Source of the DNA: Epiperipatus broadwayi
Lineage: Eukaryota > Onychophora > Udeonychophora > Euonychophora > Peripatidae
Length of the DNA stretch: 64,000 nucleotides
NCBI GenBank assembly: GCA_028023455.1
Contig: JAQFVV010000548.1
Span: 265,632-329,631, forward strand
Direction: 5' to 3'
Below, one piece after another: positions 1-11,771 of this stretch (the first letter of the stretch is position 1; the number at the start of each line of letters is the position of its first letter). A program made the translations under genes and the position numbers. Below the pieces are notes generated by a model. It did no database searches. It was not told where the DNA came from and was given only the letters and a program-made list of their open reading frames with translations.

Positions 1-1300
1 ATGCCTATTATTTTAACAATTAATCAGATTTTTTTTTGACAGAAACAAAGTCTGATGTTGGATGCATGCTTTGTTCCATGTAGTTAAAAAAAGTGGAGAA
101 AAGTAAAAATAGTATTGCTTGCATTTCATCTCCTGACGTGATCATGGGATCTACACTTGACCAATGCTAATTTTTTATTATTTCCGAGATTATTTTACAT
201 CAGAAAGAAAACAAAAAAGGCAGTTTTTAAAAACCCAAAAATTTTTAAGTAAACATAAAAAAATTTAGGTAAGCTTTTATGAAAGGCTATATTTAAACTT
301 TGGTTTAAGTAAATGAAGAAAAGAAAAGAAGTACAAGTAAAGATTGACAACTGATCAAAGCAATAGATATGGAAACACTAATAGAAAATCCATTGGAGTG
401 CACTAAGTAATTCGAAATAAAAAAATTAAACTAAGTGTAGCCCATGGGGAAATTCTGCTTTATTAATTTTTTATTAATTGTAATACTAATATTTTTTACT
501 TTAGACAATTATTATTTTGACTATTTTTAAGATAACATGGAATTTATTATTAATTGTAGAATTAATATGATTCAGGAGATTGTTAATTGTAAAAGTCAAT
601 TGGATGTAAATATAGGAACTCACATGATTTCATTATGAGATGAAATGTGAACAAAAGAGAAGTAAAGTTTACTTATAGAAGTGTTATTTTAAGTGGAGAG
701 TAATAAAAGTAGGTTACTTAAAGTTAAAGTAAAGGTGTAATTAAACTAACAAATTCATATTACTTTAAAATATTTGTGAAAATATATTAAACTAGAAAAT
801 GTATGTTATTTTAAAATATTTGTGGAAAAGATAACATTTTCAAGAGTCCATAATGTTAATTAATTATTACTATCATTAATTTCTCTTGACTTGTTTTTTT
901 TTTCTTTTAACTTGTTGTTCATATAAATTCATTTTAGAATACAGAACAGTGATTGGACATATAATGAAGCATAATTGGGTGAATTTTGCATTTTAATTTT
1001 TTAATTATGGATGTAAATTGCGATTTTGTAAGGAATTGTCATAGTTATATAAATTTTGCACTTTAATTTTATATTTCTCAATGTGAATTATTGATTTCAA
1101 GAGCCAATCCGTATTTCACTATTTCACGTGATCAATTGTAGATCCATGACTCTCTCAGGAGACAAAATGTGAACAATACTATGTTTACTTATCTTCACTT
1201 TTTTTTCTAACTGCATAGAACAAAGCAAGCATCTGACATCAGACTTTCTTTCTGGAAAGAAAAAACGAAAACCCTATTAATTGTAAAAACAATAGGTATA
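1..1300. repeat. Element with long terminal inverted repeats (left edge cut by window)
   Basis: Positions 1-165 read as the imperfect reverse complement of 1126-1300. Matching blocks include the AAAGTCTGATGT-type segment at 47-60 and 1229-1245 and the CATGGATCTACA-type segment at 143-156 and 1129-1145. The arms are about 150 bp and roughly 75-80% alike by eye. No transposase frame lies between them, so this resembles a non-autonomous DNA transposon or a folded-back repeat. The true left end may lie outside the window. Confidence 0.65.
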
Positions 1301-1845
1301 ACAAACAATATGCTTTTTTTCATATGGCTGTATATATTTTTATACATTTATTATTTTTAATACATATACTTGTTATATTTGTTAAAAATTATGGATTTAT
1401 CAAGTTTAATAAGCTCTTAGTTTTTTTGAATTTTGATTTTTTTAATTATTGATGACAATTGAGATTTTGTAATGAATGGTCATGAGTAGAGAGCAGCAAA
1501 AGTAGATTGCTTAAAGATGAAGTAAATGTGAAATGATAATTAAACTAGCAAATATATGATACTTTAAAATATTTATGAAAATTGCATATTGATTTTTTAA
1601 ATTATTGATGTAAATTACGATTTTGTAATGAATGATCACGATTGCATAATGGTGGAAAAGTTGCACGTTAAATTTTAGAATTATTGATGTAAACTGTAAT
1701 TATACCTTAGTCACATGATTACATCAAGTATTACTATACACAGATCGTATTTTGATTTTTGAATTATAGATAAAAATTGTGAAATGCATTTTAAGTTTTT
1801 AATTATTGATAAAAATTGCAATTTTGTAAAGAATAATCATTTCAT
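695..1845. repeat. Degenerate internal direct repeats
   Basis: A motif like GATGTAAATTGCGATTTTGT recurs with changes near 1011, 1449, 1606, 1685 and 1798. A separate ~95-bp block at 695-785 recurs at 1486-1583 and ends in ACTTTAAAATATTTGTGAAA. The copies are diverged and spaced irregularly, so this is an old local amplification and not a clean satellite. It overlaps the right arm of the inverted-repeat element. Confidence 0.5.
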
Positions 1846-1849
1846 GACC

Positions 1850-2402
1850 ACATGTAGATAATCAATGTCATTTATCACTTGGATGTGTCAGTGGGGGTTT
1901 TGGGCAGTTCTTAGAATTTAAAATGGCTATACCTTCTGCTGTTGAATGTAAAAATAAAATGTTGGTGTTAAAAGTAGGCAAATATGTACTAGTAATGCAA
2001 AAGATAATTTAATATTAACTGTTTAAAGTATTTTATCCTCAAAAAATCATTGGAAGAGAGGCACTTGATTAAATCTGGTATGAAAATTGCATCACCAAAT
2101 ACTAAAAGGTTGAGATCTGCCGATTTATCACAAAAAGCCAAAATAATCACTAAAATTAATAATTTAAAAATATAATTGAAAAGTTTATCACTAAGAAGTG
2201 GACAAAAAGTGTTCAGTTGGGAAACGAGAGAGCTGAAACAACTTTTTATTTCAATTAAATACATATAGATTGTGGAATAATCAATAAATAAAAATAAAAT
2301 TTATATTAAATGTCATGGCAAAAAATCCATCATTGCATTAACAATAAGTTATGGAAAAATAGATATGTTTGACTATATATATATATATAAATAGATATGT
2401 TT

Positions 2403-2442
<40 letters not shown>
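1850..2442. other. AT-rich stretch ending in (AT)n
   Basis: No gene seen. The stretch ends in two (AT)n tracts (about 2375-2389 and 2406-2442), each preceded by the same short leader ATAGATATGTTTGAC, so the microsatellite and its leader were duplicated together. Confidence 0.6.
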
Positions 2443-2444
<2 letters not shown>

Positions 2445-2575
2445 CTTTACCAATAGACCACTATCAAGCTTTGTTTACATAAACCTTGGTTGGAGACAAT
2501 TTGAAAGAGATATTGAATTCTATCTCTCTCAGAATTTATGTAAACAAAGCTTGATAGGGGTCTATTGGTAAAGCT
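2443..2575. repeat. Small hairpin (MITE-like) element
   Basis: The 41-bp left arm (2443-2483) is nearly the exact reverse complement of the right arm (2535-2575); both contain CAAGCTTTGTTTACATAAA or its complement. The loop is about 50 bp and holds its own weak palindrome. No coding capacity. Confidence 0.75.
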
Positions 2576-2580
2576 CCATC

Positions 2581-4087
2581 TAGTGATTATAAAATGGAAG
2601 CTATAGCAAGTTATGAAATTTATAACTTGTTTTGTTTAGCATATATATATATATATTGTGCAGGATGAAATTTTTAATTTCATCTATCAATCTATTCTGA
2701 TACAGAGGGCGCCACCAAATCACTATGTATCTGGAAAATTTGTTTACTGTGATCAGAATAGATGATGGTGATGGTTTGCGCCAACTAGACTCAGGGAGAA
2801 ACAAGAGATCTTAAATTGTTTAGACAATTGAGACAAAAGCACAAAGACAAACATCAGCCAAATTAAGTTTAAACATATTTAATAACATTTTATTCAGAGA
2901 AGAATAACTTATAAAAAAAGTTTATAATTTATTAACACAATAAATAGGATTAACTCAGGCGTGTACCAGAAATACTTAAGGTAAAGCATTGACAGACCAA
3001 CTGATCTTCTAATAAACGAATTATAAAAGGGAGGATGTAAATATCATTCAGCAGAGGATTCACCCAAACATTGGTTCTCACTTTCAGATATTTAAACCAT
3101 ATGCCCTTGAAACAAATCAAAGAAATCCAGCGCCAATGAGCTTTTCGAGGTCCAAAAATTGGTCAGACCCCGAATGTCCTTATATCAGTATGAGCTGCAC
3201 CTATTACTATGTTTAAAATAACGGTGATTGATCCACCTCAAGAACAACCAAAAAATATGCTTGAAATGGAGTAAAGCAATTAAAATTGGTGAATCCCAGC
3301 CAAATGATTGGAAAAAATTACTCTAAAATTAATAAGAAAAGGTCTCAATAAGAGACAAGCAAATAATTAGAAAAACAGTTATGTCTGCCCCAGCAATTAA
3401 AGAAAAGAAAATGAATTACAAACAAATTCTGAGTACATGCTCTGAGAAATTTAAAGCATACGTAATAAATACAAAAATAAATCTATCGGAGAGTGCACGA
3501 GTATGAAAATCTTAAAAGTTGTAAACACTTTAGCAGAACAAAAGTATCGCTCACCTGTAATTTAAGAAAGGATAAATTTTATCTTCCTGCTGATGACTTA
3601 TAAAATTACAAAGAAAAACACAATTCTAATTTCCACTTTTAGAGATATTAGAAACGAAATCTCCACCTGCGGGAAATTAGACAATAAAGTCGTCAGCCAA
3701 AAGATTTTGGAGGTTTAGCAATAGGGCAAACATAGAGTTTAAAATTAATTATTGAATCTTAACATAATTACAGGTAAGCATTTAAAAGGCATGACTGCCA
3801 AAGCATTTATAAAAATACATAAAAATAGAAAACTCACTTGTCACTCTTCAATAAACAAAAATTGAAAGCAACTTGGAATCTTAAAACTAAGATTCCAAGA
3901 CACACTACAAAATATTAGAAAACACAGCAAATATTAAATATGAGGCTATATAAATTACTTAAGCTTATGAATACATATTTATGATTAGACTGAGTGGAGA
4001 TTTACTGAGAATTAATTTACCCTGGGAAGAATAAAAGGAAAATAGTTACCTTTCAGTAAAAGCAATGTTCACGTAGAGTACACACTT
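2581..4087. other. Gene-free stretch
   Basis: No supportable gene. Short segments with GGCGCC near 2708 and GCGCCAACTAGACTCAGG near 2779 look a little like retroelement primer-binding regions, but no LTR or pol frame is recognisable nearby. Confidence 0.4.
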
Positions 4088-4213
4088 TTACTTAAGTTCA
4101 TTTTCAGGTTCTTCAACCATGGCAAGGTAGATGTAACGAGGTTCCGGCTTCTTGTAGGTGTTTAAGGCATTACTGGAGCAAATTTGGAAGTCAGGGATCC
4201 GTCTTTTCTTGAG
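4088..4213 (-). CDS. Exon-like open frame, unknown protein (partial)
   Basis: The minus strand is open for 41 codons between an upstream stop (4214-4216) and a terminal TAA at 4088-4090. It has no in-frame start near its 5' side, so if real it would be a last exon. The translation is unusually protein-like for this window and includes YKKPEPRYIYLAMVEEPENE close to the C-terminus, with mixed charge and several GC-containing codons. The upstream edge contains TGCTAAC followed by an AG, which could be a weak branch point and acceptor, but there is no polypyrimidine tract. I do not recognise the family. It could equally be a relic of a retroelement or chance. Confidence 0.3.
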   Translation of the reverse strand, partial: LKKRRIPDFQICSSNALNTYKKPEPRYIYLAMVEEPENELK

Positions 4214-4216
4214 TTA

Positions 4217-6690
4217 GCAAGCCATTTGGGTTTTGACAACACATATAGAATTTTTCATCTTATTGCAAGCAAAAGTATTTAATAACAGCTGATGTTCTTT
4301 AAGAATTTAAATGTCTGTGCTGATATAAACTTTCACTTGAGAAACCCCTTGTCTAGTACGAATAATGACTTAACTGACACTCCAAATTTTCAGGGCTATT
4401 TATACGTTGCTCCATTTCCATGAAACACTTTCCTTGTTGTCTAATTTCTATGCCTTAGGCAGGGCAAATATTAATCTCCTGCTCAATGTAATCTAGGAAT
4501 TCTACCCAGGGATTATTAAAATGAAAACAACTACATAAAAATCAAACCTCCGCTATTAAAATAAAAGCCACAGGAATGTAATTAGCTAGATTGCTTGTTT
4601 TTTTAATTAATTAATTGATTTAAAGTAAAAACAAGCGGTATATGAAAACTAAAATAAATTGATAAACATTAAAATGATATAAACACGTTTTACATATAAA
4701 CGCTTGTGTATTTTGATACATGTATTCTTTTTTAAATAATAATAAAATTTAAACATTAAACGTTTAATGAAAATTAAAAGCTTAATAAATATTTTTGGTA
4801 ATAACACCATTGAAATGGATTTCAATTTGGTTTAATATATATATATATTGTACCTGTCCACATTAGATCATAAATAAATAAAAAGTTTTTGAACTTGTTT
4901 AATTTTATTTCACTTGATCTATGGATAATGGAGCTGTCGAAGTATAAATGTTAGCTAGATAATCATGGCAACCTAATATTATAAAGTAATAATATTTATT
5001 ATTGGTATTAGCATCAAATCATAAATTGGTTGTGCTAGAAAATAATTAAGTGAATTATAAAATAAATCGTTTGAATAAAATCATTATTATTACTTATTAT
5101 GTGTCCATTTTGTTATGGCATTCACAAAAAAGCTAACTTATTACACAATTAAATATTTCATATTTAATTATATTTGTTTGTTCATTAATTAGTTTATTGG
5201 AATAGATTATTAAAAATATATGTTAATTTTTGTATTAAAAATATATATTATTCAAAAGATATTGGAAATATCATGTAAAGTCTTTATTTTTAGTTTTTTT
5301 TTTTAAAAAAATCATATTGGAATTGTGAAACAAATTTTTTTTTATTGTATCCGATATTTAAAGTCTTCATTCCATTTATTAATTGGAGGCAAATTTTATT
5401 AAATCCAAGGAGTTATCTTTGATTTTAAATAAACAGTTGTCTTAGTAACATTAAGATCGGCAAAGATATATATTATAAATGGAACTGCAATGCTTCAACT
5501 TGAGTCTTATAAATTTTATCTTTGCTTAGAATGGATACTTTTATATTCATCTCTAAAATTTATCAATTTTATTTTTAAAAGTGATTAATTTATAAAACCA
5601 TGGAAGAGAAAAAAAAATACCTGTCTTCCAATTCAATTGGGGCAGTTCAGTAATGAAATTCCAAGAGAAACCACAAAATGTAATTAAATAACCCATCAAT
5701 ATGTGTTGTATTGCAAATAAGCTATAAAATATTCATTTGTTAAAATCTAGAATTTGATCCATTCATTTGTCATAAATGCAAATCCTATAATGTATATATG
5801 GATATCATATTTTGATCAACAAATTTCACAAGATCCATAAATTCAACTTCAATGTGATATTAAGCAATTCAAATTTCACTTTCTTAACGTGGAGCAAAAT
5901 GCCAGCATTTATTATTCATTTGGGTTTAACTGAATTTTGTCAAAGAAATAATTCTCTTCATATATTATTACCAATAAAAGGAAAAAAAATAAAGCCGGTG
6001 AAGTGCAGATTTTGCATTGACTAAGTATCTGTTATTTTAAAAGATTGGATATATTTATACAACTGAAAAAATATGGGAATTTAAAAACAAAAGTAATGGA
6101 ATTCAAATCCTCAATTGTTATTACTCATTCTTGTCCTCTCTACTTCAATAATTGTTTCTATGCATTGGGATCAAGCACAAAGAAACAGAACTGCAATGGA
6201 CTAGTGGGTGAAAAGGAAGTCTTTTCACATAGATAGTATGATATTTATGTGTATATATTTTTCATTAGAAAAAAAATGTGTATGTTTTGTTCATATTTTA
6301 TTTCAAAATATAGGATTAAATAGTATATATGGTTATATATGATTCACACACTAATTAGTCAGAGAAATTCATGTCCTTGTTATTATTATTTAAACTCTTA
6401 TCTGATATAGATTAATTTATCACCTGATGTTTTCAAATATTTTTTTTTTGTTATTTAAGATTTAACTTGGAGATATTCATATAAAGAAGGGTTTAAATAC
6501 AATAGATTTTTATGCAGGTTTAATTACTTAGAAATTATATTAGTGAATAAATGAAAATCTATTTTTATTTGATCACATTTTTTTCTCATTATATATTCTA
6601 TTTCAAGTCTAAGAAAGATATTCAGAACCTCTCTTCAGTTTATATATAATATTATTGTCATACAACGCACTTTTGAGTTTTATATATATA
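4217..6690. other. AT-rich gene-free stretch
   Basis: Nothing supportable. Two short open frames (5812-6024 and 6045-6236, +) have no recognisable motif and low-complexity composition, so I do not call them genes. Confidence 0.5.
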
Positions 6691-6691
6691 T

Positions 6692-6837
6692 AAGACATAT
6701 TTTGTGGGTTCATCCATGTTATAATGTTTTAAATACTGATATACCGAGACATTTCGACTATGTCACACAAGTCACCCTCTGGGTGATAAAAAATATTTAA
6801 AATATTTTAATATGGATGAACCCGCAAAATATGTCTT
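6692..6837 (-). repeat. Hairpin repeat with hammerhead-like relic (probable PLE 3' region)
   Basis: A 26-bp arm (6692-6717, including GTGGGTTCATCCAT) is inverted at 6812-6837. On the minus strand the interior carries a possible stem II (GACT paired with AGTC) followed directly by GAAA, an ATGT near-palindrome and C. This is the layout of the 3' half of a PLE-type hammerhead, but the CTGANGA box is mutated to a GGGTGA-like sequence. I read it as a dead ribozyme in a PLE remnant. Confidence 0.35.
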
Positions 6838-6867
6838 TTATATATGCAACCTGTGAAAGTCTTGCAT

Positions 6868-6871
<4 letters not shown>

Positions 6872-6958
<87 letters not shown>
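6872..6958. repeat. (AT)n microsatellite
   Basis: An uninterrupted AT dinucleotide run of about 86 bp. Confidence 0.95.
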
Positions 6959-6963
<5 letters not shown>

Positions 6964-7320
6964 TGAAATAATAAATTTTATGGTTACAAAGTACTTTCGG
7001 TTAATTTCTTAAACCTGCCTCAACTGCCATTAAATTAAAAAAAAAAGTGGAAGCAAATGTCATCAATTCAAATCCCAGGAATCTCATATTTTAATGTTAG
7101 CAACTTGTTGATTTATTAAATGCATTTTATTTCTGTTTATAAAAATTGCCTCTTTAATTTTTCTTTTACTATGGTTTCTCTCTTCATGAAGAATGTTTTT
7201 TTTAAAATTTAATGGAAGTTGAGGCAGGTTTAAGAAATTAACCAAAAGTACTTCTGCGGATTTAAGCATTGTTTGTAATAGTTTGTAAATCGTTAAATTT
7301 ATTATTTCAATTATAATTAC
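6957..7320. repeat. Inverted repeat enclosing a PLE tail
   Basis: Left arm 6957-7037 and right arm 7204-7320 are reverse complements apart from an extra ~35 bp in the right arm. Both contain the complement pair around GGTTAATTTCTTAAACCTGC. The interior holds the end of a PLE reading frame. A fold-back built from the 3' end of a PLE matches what the two larger PLE copies in this window show. Confidence 0.65.
7084..7191 (-). pseudogene. PLE C-terminal (GIY-YIG tail) fragment
   Basis: The minus-strand translation contains ERNHSKRKIKEAIFINRNK followed by LINQQ, the conserved tail that follows the GIY-YIG nuclease domain in PLE proteins. It matches, with substitutions, the tail of the PLE at 22.1-23.4 kb (ERNNNKRKIKEAMLIKSEK, then LINRD). 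Only about 35 residues survive, so the copy is heavily 5'-truncated. It lies inside an inverted repeat. Confidence 0.7.
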
Positions 7321-7372
7321 AATTTTGTTTTTAATTAATGGACATTTTATTTATTTTACATATATATATATA

Positions 7373-7617
7373 TGATAAACAAAAATGCAAGTTAAAAAAC
7401 TTGCTAACGCTTGTATTTATGTCCACAGATAACGTTCTACCAAAAACGCCCATCAAGCGTATGTTTTGTTCACATAAACGTCAGAGTAGTTAGTATTCAC
7501 TATCTCTAACTATAATTCCACTTTCAGATCATGATTTCAAGCTATTTGCTATCGTCAGTGAAAGACAGGAATAAAGAAACTAGATCTAAATACAAACTCT
7601 GAGCGTTTATGAAACAA
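7373..7617 (-). repeat. Inverted partial retrozyme unit
   Basis: A reverse-complement copy of 7826-8070 with only a few mismatches over 245 bp (for example near 7430). It contains its own hammerhead on the minus strand. It begins immediately after (AT)n with GATAAACAAAAATGCAAGTT and ends abruptly at the junction with the first plus-strand unit. Confidence 0.85.
7515..7572 (-). ncRNA. Type I hammerhead ribozyme, retrozyme copy A
   Basis: Minus-strand copy of the fold described at 7870-7927, with all core bases the same. The catalytic core lies in 7521-7564, and the predicted cleavage falls between 7527 and 7526. Confidence 0.8.
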
Positions 7618-7869
7618 TACAAGCGTTAGCAAGTTTTTTAACTTGCATTTTTGTTTATCATAAATGTACCTTTGAGGTCTTTCTTGCAATGATATAGATT
7701 GCAGAGGCTTCTACTATGTGGTGATGCTGAACTGAGATCAGACCCATATAGCTATCTGGTTTGCTATGCTGAGTTTGAAGACATTACGTGTCTAAAAAAT
7801 TCACGCTTGCAAGCTGAATAGAAATTGTTTCATAAACGCTCAGAGTTTGTATTTAGATCTAGTTTCTTT

Positions 7870-7927
7870 ATTCCTGTCTTTCACTGACGATAGCAAATAG
7901 CTTGAAATCATGATCTGAAAGTGGAAT
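7870..7927 (+). ncRNA. Type I hammerhead ribozyme, retrozyme copy B
   Basis: Core box CTGACGA at 7884-7890 fits the CUGANGA consensus and GAAA lies at 7904-7907. Stem I pairs CTTTCA (7878-7883) with TGAAAG (7916-7921). Across a small internal loop (TGT opposite T) it is extended by ATTCC (7870-7874) with GGAAT (7923-7927). Stem II is short: AGC and GCT around loop AAATA, with a U-U mismatch at its base. Stem III is the palindrome ATCATGAT (7907-7914), followed by the cleavage-site C at 7915. With a loopless stem III the RNA should cleave best as a dimer, which fits the tandem arrangement. The weak stem II is the main doubt about activity. Confidence 0.82.
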
Positions 7928-8279
7928 TATAGTTAGAGATAGTGAATACTAACTACTCTGACGTTTATGTGAACAAAACATACGCTTGATGGGCGTTTTT
8001 GGTAGAACGCCATCTGTGGACATAAATACAAGCGTTAGCAAGTTTTTTAACTTGCATTTTTGTTTATCATAAATGTACCTTTGAGGTCTTTCTTTGCAAT
8101 GATATAGATTGCAGAGGCTTCTACTATGTGGTGATGCTGAACTGAGATCAGACCCATATAGCTATCTGGTTTGCTATGCTGAGTTTGAAGACATTACGTG
8201 TCTAAAAAATTCACGCTTGCAAGCTGAATAGAAATTGTTTCATAAACGCTCAGAGTTTGTATTTAGATCTAGTTTCTTT

Positions 8280-8337
8280 ATTCCCGTCTTTCACTGACGA
8301 TAGCAAATAGCTTGAAATCATGATCTGAAAGTGGAAT
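8280..8337 (+). ncRNA. Type I hammerhead ribozyme, retrozyme copy C
   Basis: Same fold as copy B, 410 bp downstream. The only change is T to C in the stem I internal loop (position 8285), outside the catalytic core. Predicted cleavage is after C8325. Confidence 0.82.
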
Positions 8338-8432
8338 TATAGTTAGAGATAGTGAATACTAACTACTCTGATGTTTATGTGAACAAAACATACGCTTGAT
8401 GGGCGTTTTTGGTAGAATGCCATCTGTGGACA

Positions 8433-8438
8433 TATATA

Positions 8439-8475
<37 letters not shown>
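8433..8475. repeat. (AT)n microsatellite
   Basis: AT dinucleotide run, interrupted once by TTTT, directly abutting the retrozyme end. Confidence 0.9.
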
Positions 8476-8479
<4 letters not shown>

Positions 8480-10442
8480 TAAGAGCATGCTAACACTCTA
8501 AACAAGCTTTTTTATATGTAAGTCATGTGACAACTGACTTTTTGTTTATATATGTATTATAAGCCAATAAATTTAGAGTTTATTAAAATCCAGTGAATCT
8601 GTCTAATTACTTTTCTTCTGAGGGTGCAATATAATTTTGGATATTTGGATTTTGATCCAAGATCAGGCCAATATAGGTAAGTGCAGTGGGATTCTATACA
8701 GATAAATTTTATTACCTGATTATTATTTAAGCTTAATTAGATATACACTTTATGTGGTCATTACATTGAAATATTTGTGTGTATCTAAAATTGATATTAG
8801 GTATATAAATAATTTTATTTGTTTATGATTAATTATTAAGATCTTGCTTATCTTGTCCAGTTAATAAAATCTTAATAGATTTCAAGAAATCATTAATCAG
8901 GATGATCTGCCTTAATTATTTCTAAACTTCTTTGAGGTGGAACATAAATTTTATTAAATATTATAACTTGATATCTATCTTTGGTTTGGACAACTATCAA
9001 TAATTATCTTGTATAGTTTAATTGTTATAAATATATATATTCTAATATTTGATTGACTGGAAATTTAAAATAGAGAAATGGAATTAGTCATTTGTCATTT
9101 GATCAGTAACCAATAGAAACCTACTGTATATTTGATATAATGATATGATTGGATATTATAAATGTAAAGTATATAATTTGTTTGTTGATAATATGTTCTT
9201 GTCAGACATTCTATTTTCAAGTATATAACTTACGCAATGGTAATATATAGATATAAAGTAGAGTATAGATAAGTTATTATTTTTAACATTTTATTAAATT
9301 AGATATAAAATTGAATAAGGATTTATTTTATTTAAACTTTATAAATATTGTAAGTTTATAAAACGATCTCAAAATGTTATTATAATTATTTAGAAACTAG
9401 TTTGTTAAAATAGAGATATCATTAAAAGCTAATGTAAATTTACATTACTATAACTAATATTAGATTAGTAATGTATATCAGAACTTAGTTATTTATTGAT
9501 TTAAATTTGGTTTCATTCAATTATAAGTTAAATAGATGTCTTAGGCATGTACCATTGTTTAGGACAATAATATATGATTTTACTGCTTATCATAGTTTAT
9601 TTGGGGATAGTGAATACATTTGGTGATATCTGAAGTGATGACCTTGTGTGCTTTCTTTTGTTTTAAATAATATCTGAATAAATTAGATTTTAATAAAGAT
9701 TGTCATTAATATCTTGTTTTATTGTAGTGGACAATTTCAATAATTATGTCTTGAAAATATTCTTATTGCATAATGTGGCAAGTGACTGAGCTAGATGATT
9801 TTATACACATTATAACAGAGTTATTACTTATTGATGCATGTTTTGCTATGTTATAACTAATATTTAAATCATAAGGGTATTTTTTCATTGTCTTTTATTT
9901 TGTACCAGTAATAGATGGTTGAGCAAAAATGTATGGGATAATTTTTTTTATTTTGTGTCCAATGCTGACAAACCAATGTAGAGAGATTGTGGGGTAGAAG
10001 ATCCATGATTATTGTTACAAAATAGCTTCTCAATGCTGGTAAATGATGGTCATATATAGATAGTGATTGTTGCAAAATATCACATCAACTTTATGGCTGT
10101 TATACAATGGCACTCCACCTTTAGGCAAGATTTATATTATTATGAAAGATGTCTCAATTCTGAGATATACTAAAGTTTTTATATTTTCATCCCATATTCC
10201 AATCAATATTTCATTACAAAATGATGACCAATGATTGTACTATATTTTATTCAGATTATATTAATCATTTCCCAGGGTCATCATTTAATGTGGTAAGAAA
10301 AAAATATTTAACATTTCTATCCGAAATATATACTCTTTAAAATTTCTTGAGACGTATTTTATCTAGTTTGGCCATAGAAAGCTGCATGCACATGTATCAA
10401 CATATATCGATGAAATTTTAAAAATGGGTCATTTATATTTTC
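8476..10442. other. AT-rich gene-free stretch
   Basis: No gene, repeat family or RNA seen. The 68-residue minus-strand frame at 9869-10075 shows no motif. Confidence 0.5.
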
Positions 10443-10689
<247 letters not shown>

Positions 10690-11770
10690 TCATTACTTAA
10701 GATTAGATCTATGTTATAGTGAATTGATGAAATTAAATATTATAAAAAAACTTAGAAGGATATGCATGTCAAATTAGCAACAAGGACAATTTAGCAACAA
10801 TTTTTTTTTCCTTCTGTTATAAGTAATTGATTTGCTAATGGCATTCAAATGATAATGGACAATCCAGGATATTATATGTAGACGAACTATGTAAATGCAA
10901 ACTTTGTAATTCTTTTGAGACAATAAAGGCCTTTTGAAACATAATAATAATAATAATAATAATAAACGATGCTAATTTTTATATAATCTCTCATGAATTA
11001 TGTAACTGATAGCTCTGTTTCTTTTAGAAATAGGTTTTATCATGCATTTAAGTATTAAAATTTATTAATTTATTTTGCTTACGTATATTAAGAGTTATTT
11101 AAAAGTGAAATTGAAGAGCACTTAATAGAAGGACAGATAAAATAATTAATTTCATAATTTATATATGTATTTACTTCAGGTTGCTCTAATGCACTTTATT
11201 CATTATTATTTGTTGGGTGATTTGTTAATTTAATTCTTGAATAAAATTAATATTTTTATGGAATGATGCAATATTTTTTGGTTTAATTTGTTTCAGGACT
11301 ATGTGAATATAGTGATAAGATGTAGGGATTTAATTATATTTTATATATTTGAATGATGTCATTTTGATTGTTTCTAAAGACATTTTTTAGCGTTTATGAA
11401 ATATTTATGCTTGAGCCGTTACATGTTATGAGTATTATAAGTCTTAAGAATTCTGAATACTTGATATATTCAGATATTTCCTGTGATATTAGTTTTATAA
11501 TTAATGATATTTATTTTGAAATATTGATATTCAAAAAAAATAAAAATGACATCTTAAGTTAAAGTAATATTAACATCAGAGATGAAAGTTATTAATCAAA
11601 ATATATTAAAGTATGAGAGAATGCAACATATACACCCATACACATATAGCATTACACACAATCAATTAAATAGTTAATGCTGTTATAATAAATGACGTAC
11701 ACTACAACTCAGAACAAATTATTTAAAGAATAGTATAGAAGTATAATACTTATGTAGTGACACATTATAT
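10690..11770. other. Gene-free stretch with short (AAT)n
   Basis: Contains a second short (AAT)8 run at 10941-10964. Nothing else is supportable. Confidence 0.5.
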
Positions 11771-11771
11771 T

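Larger units (their letters stand above)
7373..8432 (+). mobile_element. Retrozyme-like tandem repeat with hammerhead ribozymes
   Basis: Two head-to-tail units (about 7619-8027 and 8028-8432) are nearly identical and offset by about 410 bp. A third, partial unit (7373-7617) precedes them in inverted orientation and matches 7826-8070. Each unit carries the same hammerhead fold, so cleavage at consecutive sites (after 7915 and 8325) would release a 410-nt RNA. No unit has a meaningful reading frame. Tandem non-coding repeats of this size, each with a type I hammerhead and an almost loopless stem III, are the defining features of animal retrozymes. These are non-autonomous retrotransposons spread as circular RNAs, probably using PLE enzymes. 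The locus is bounded by (AT)n on both sides, so no duplication can be read. Confidence 0.85.

Noticed and set aside
3590-3620. CTGATGA followed by GAAA as a hammerhead
   Set aside because: The sequence between shows no stem II and the flanks give no stem I.
7619-8432. CRISPR-like or satellite interpretation of the tandem repeat
   Set aside because: The 410-bp units have no unique spacers, and only two units plus an inverted one are present; the ribozyme content explains it better.
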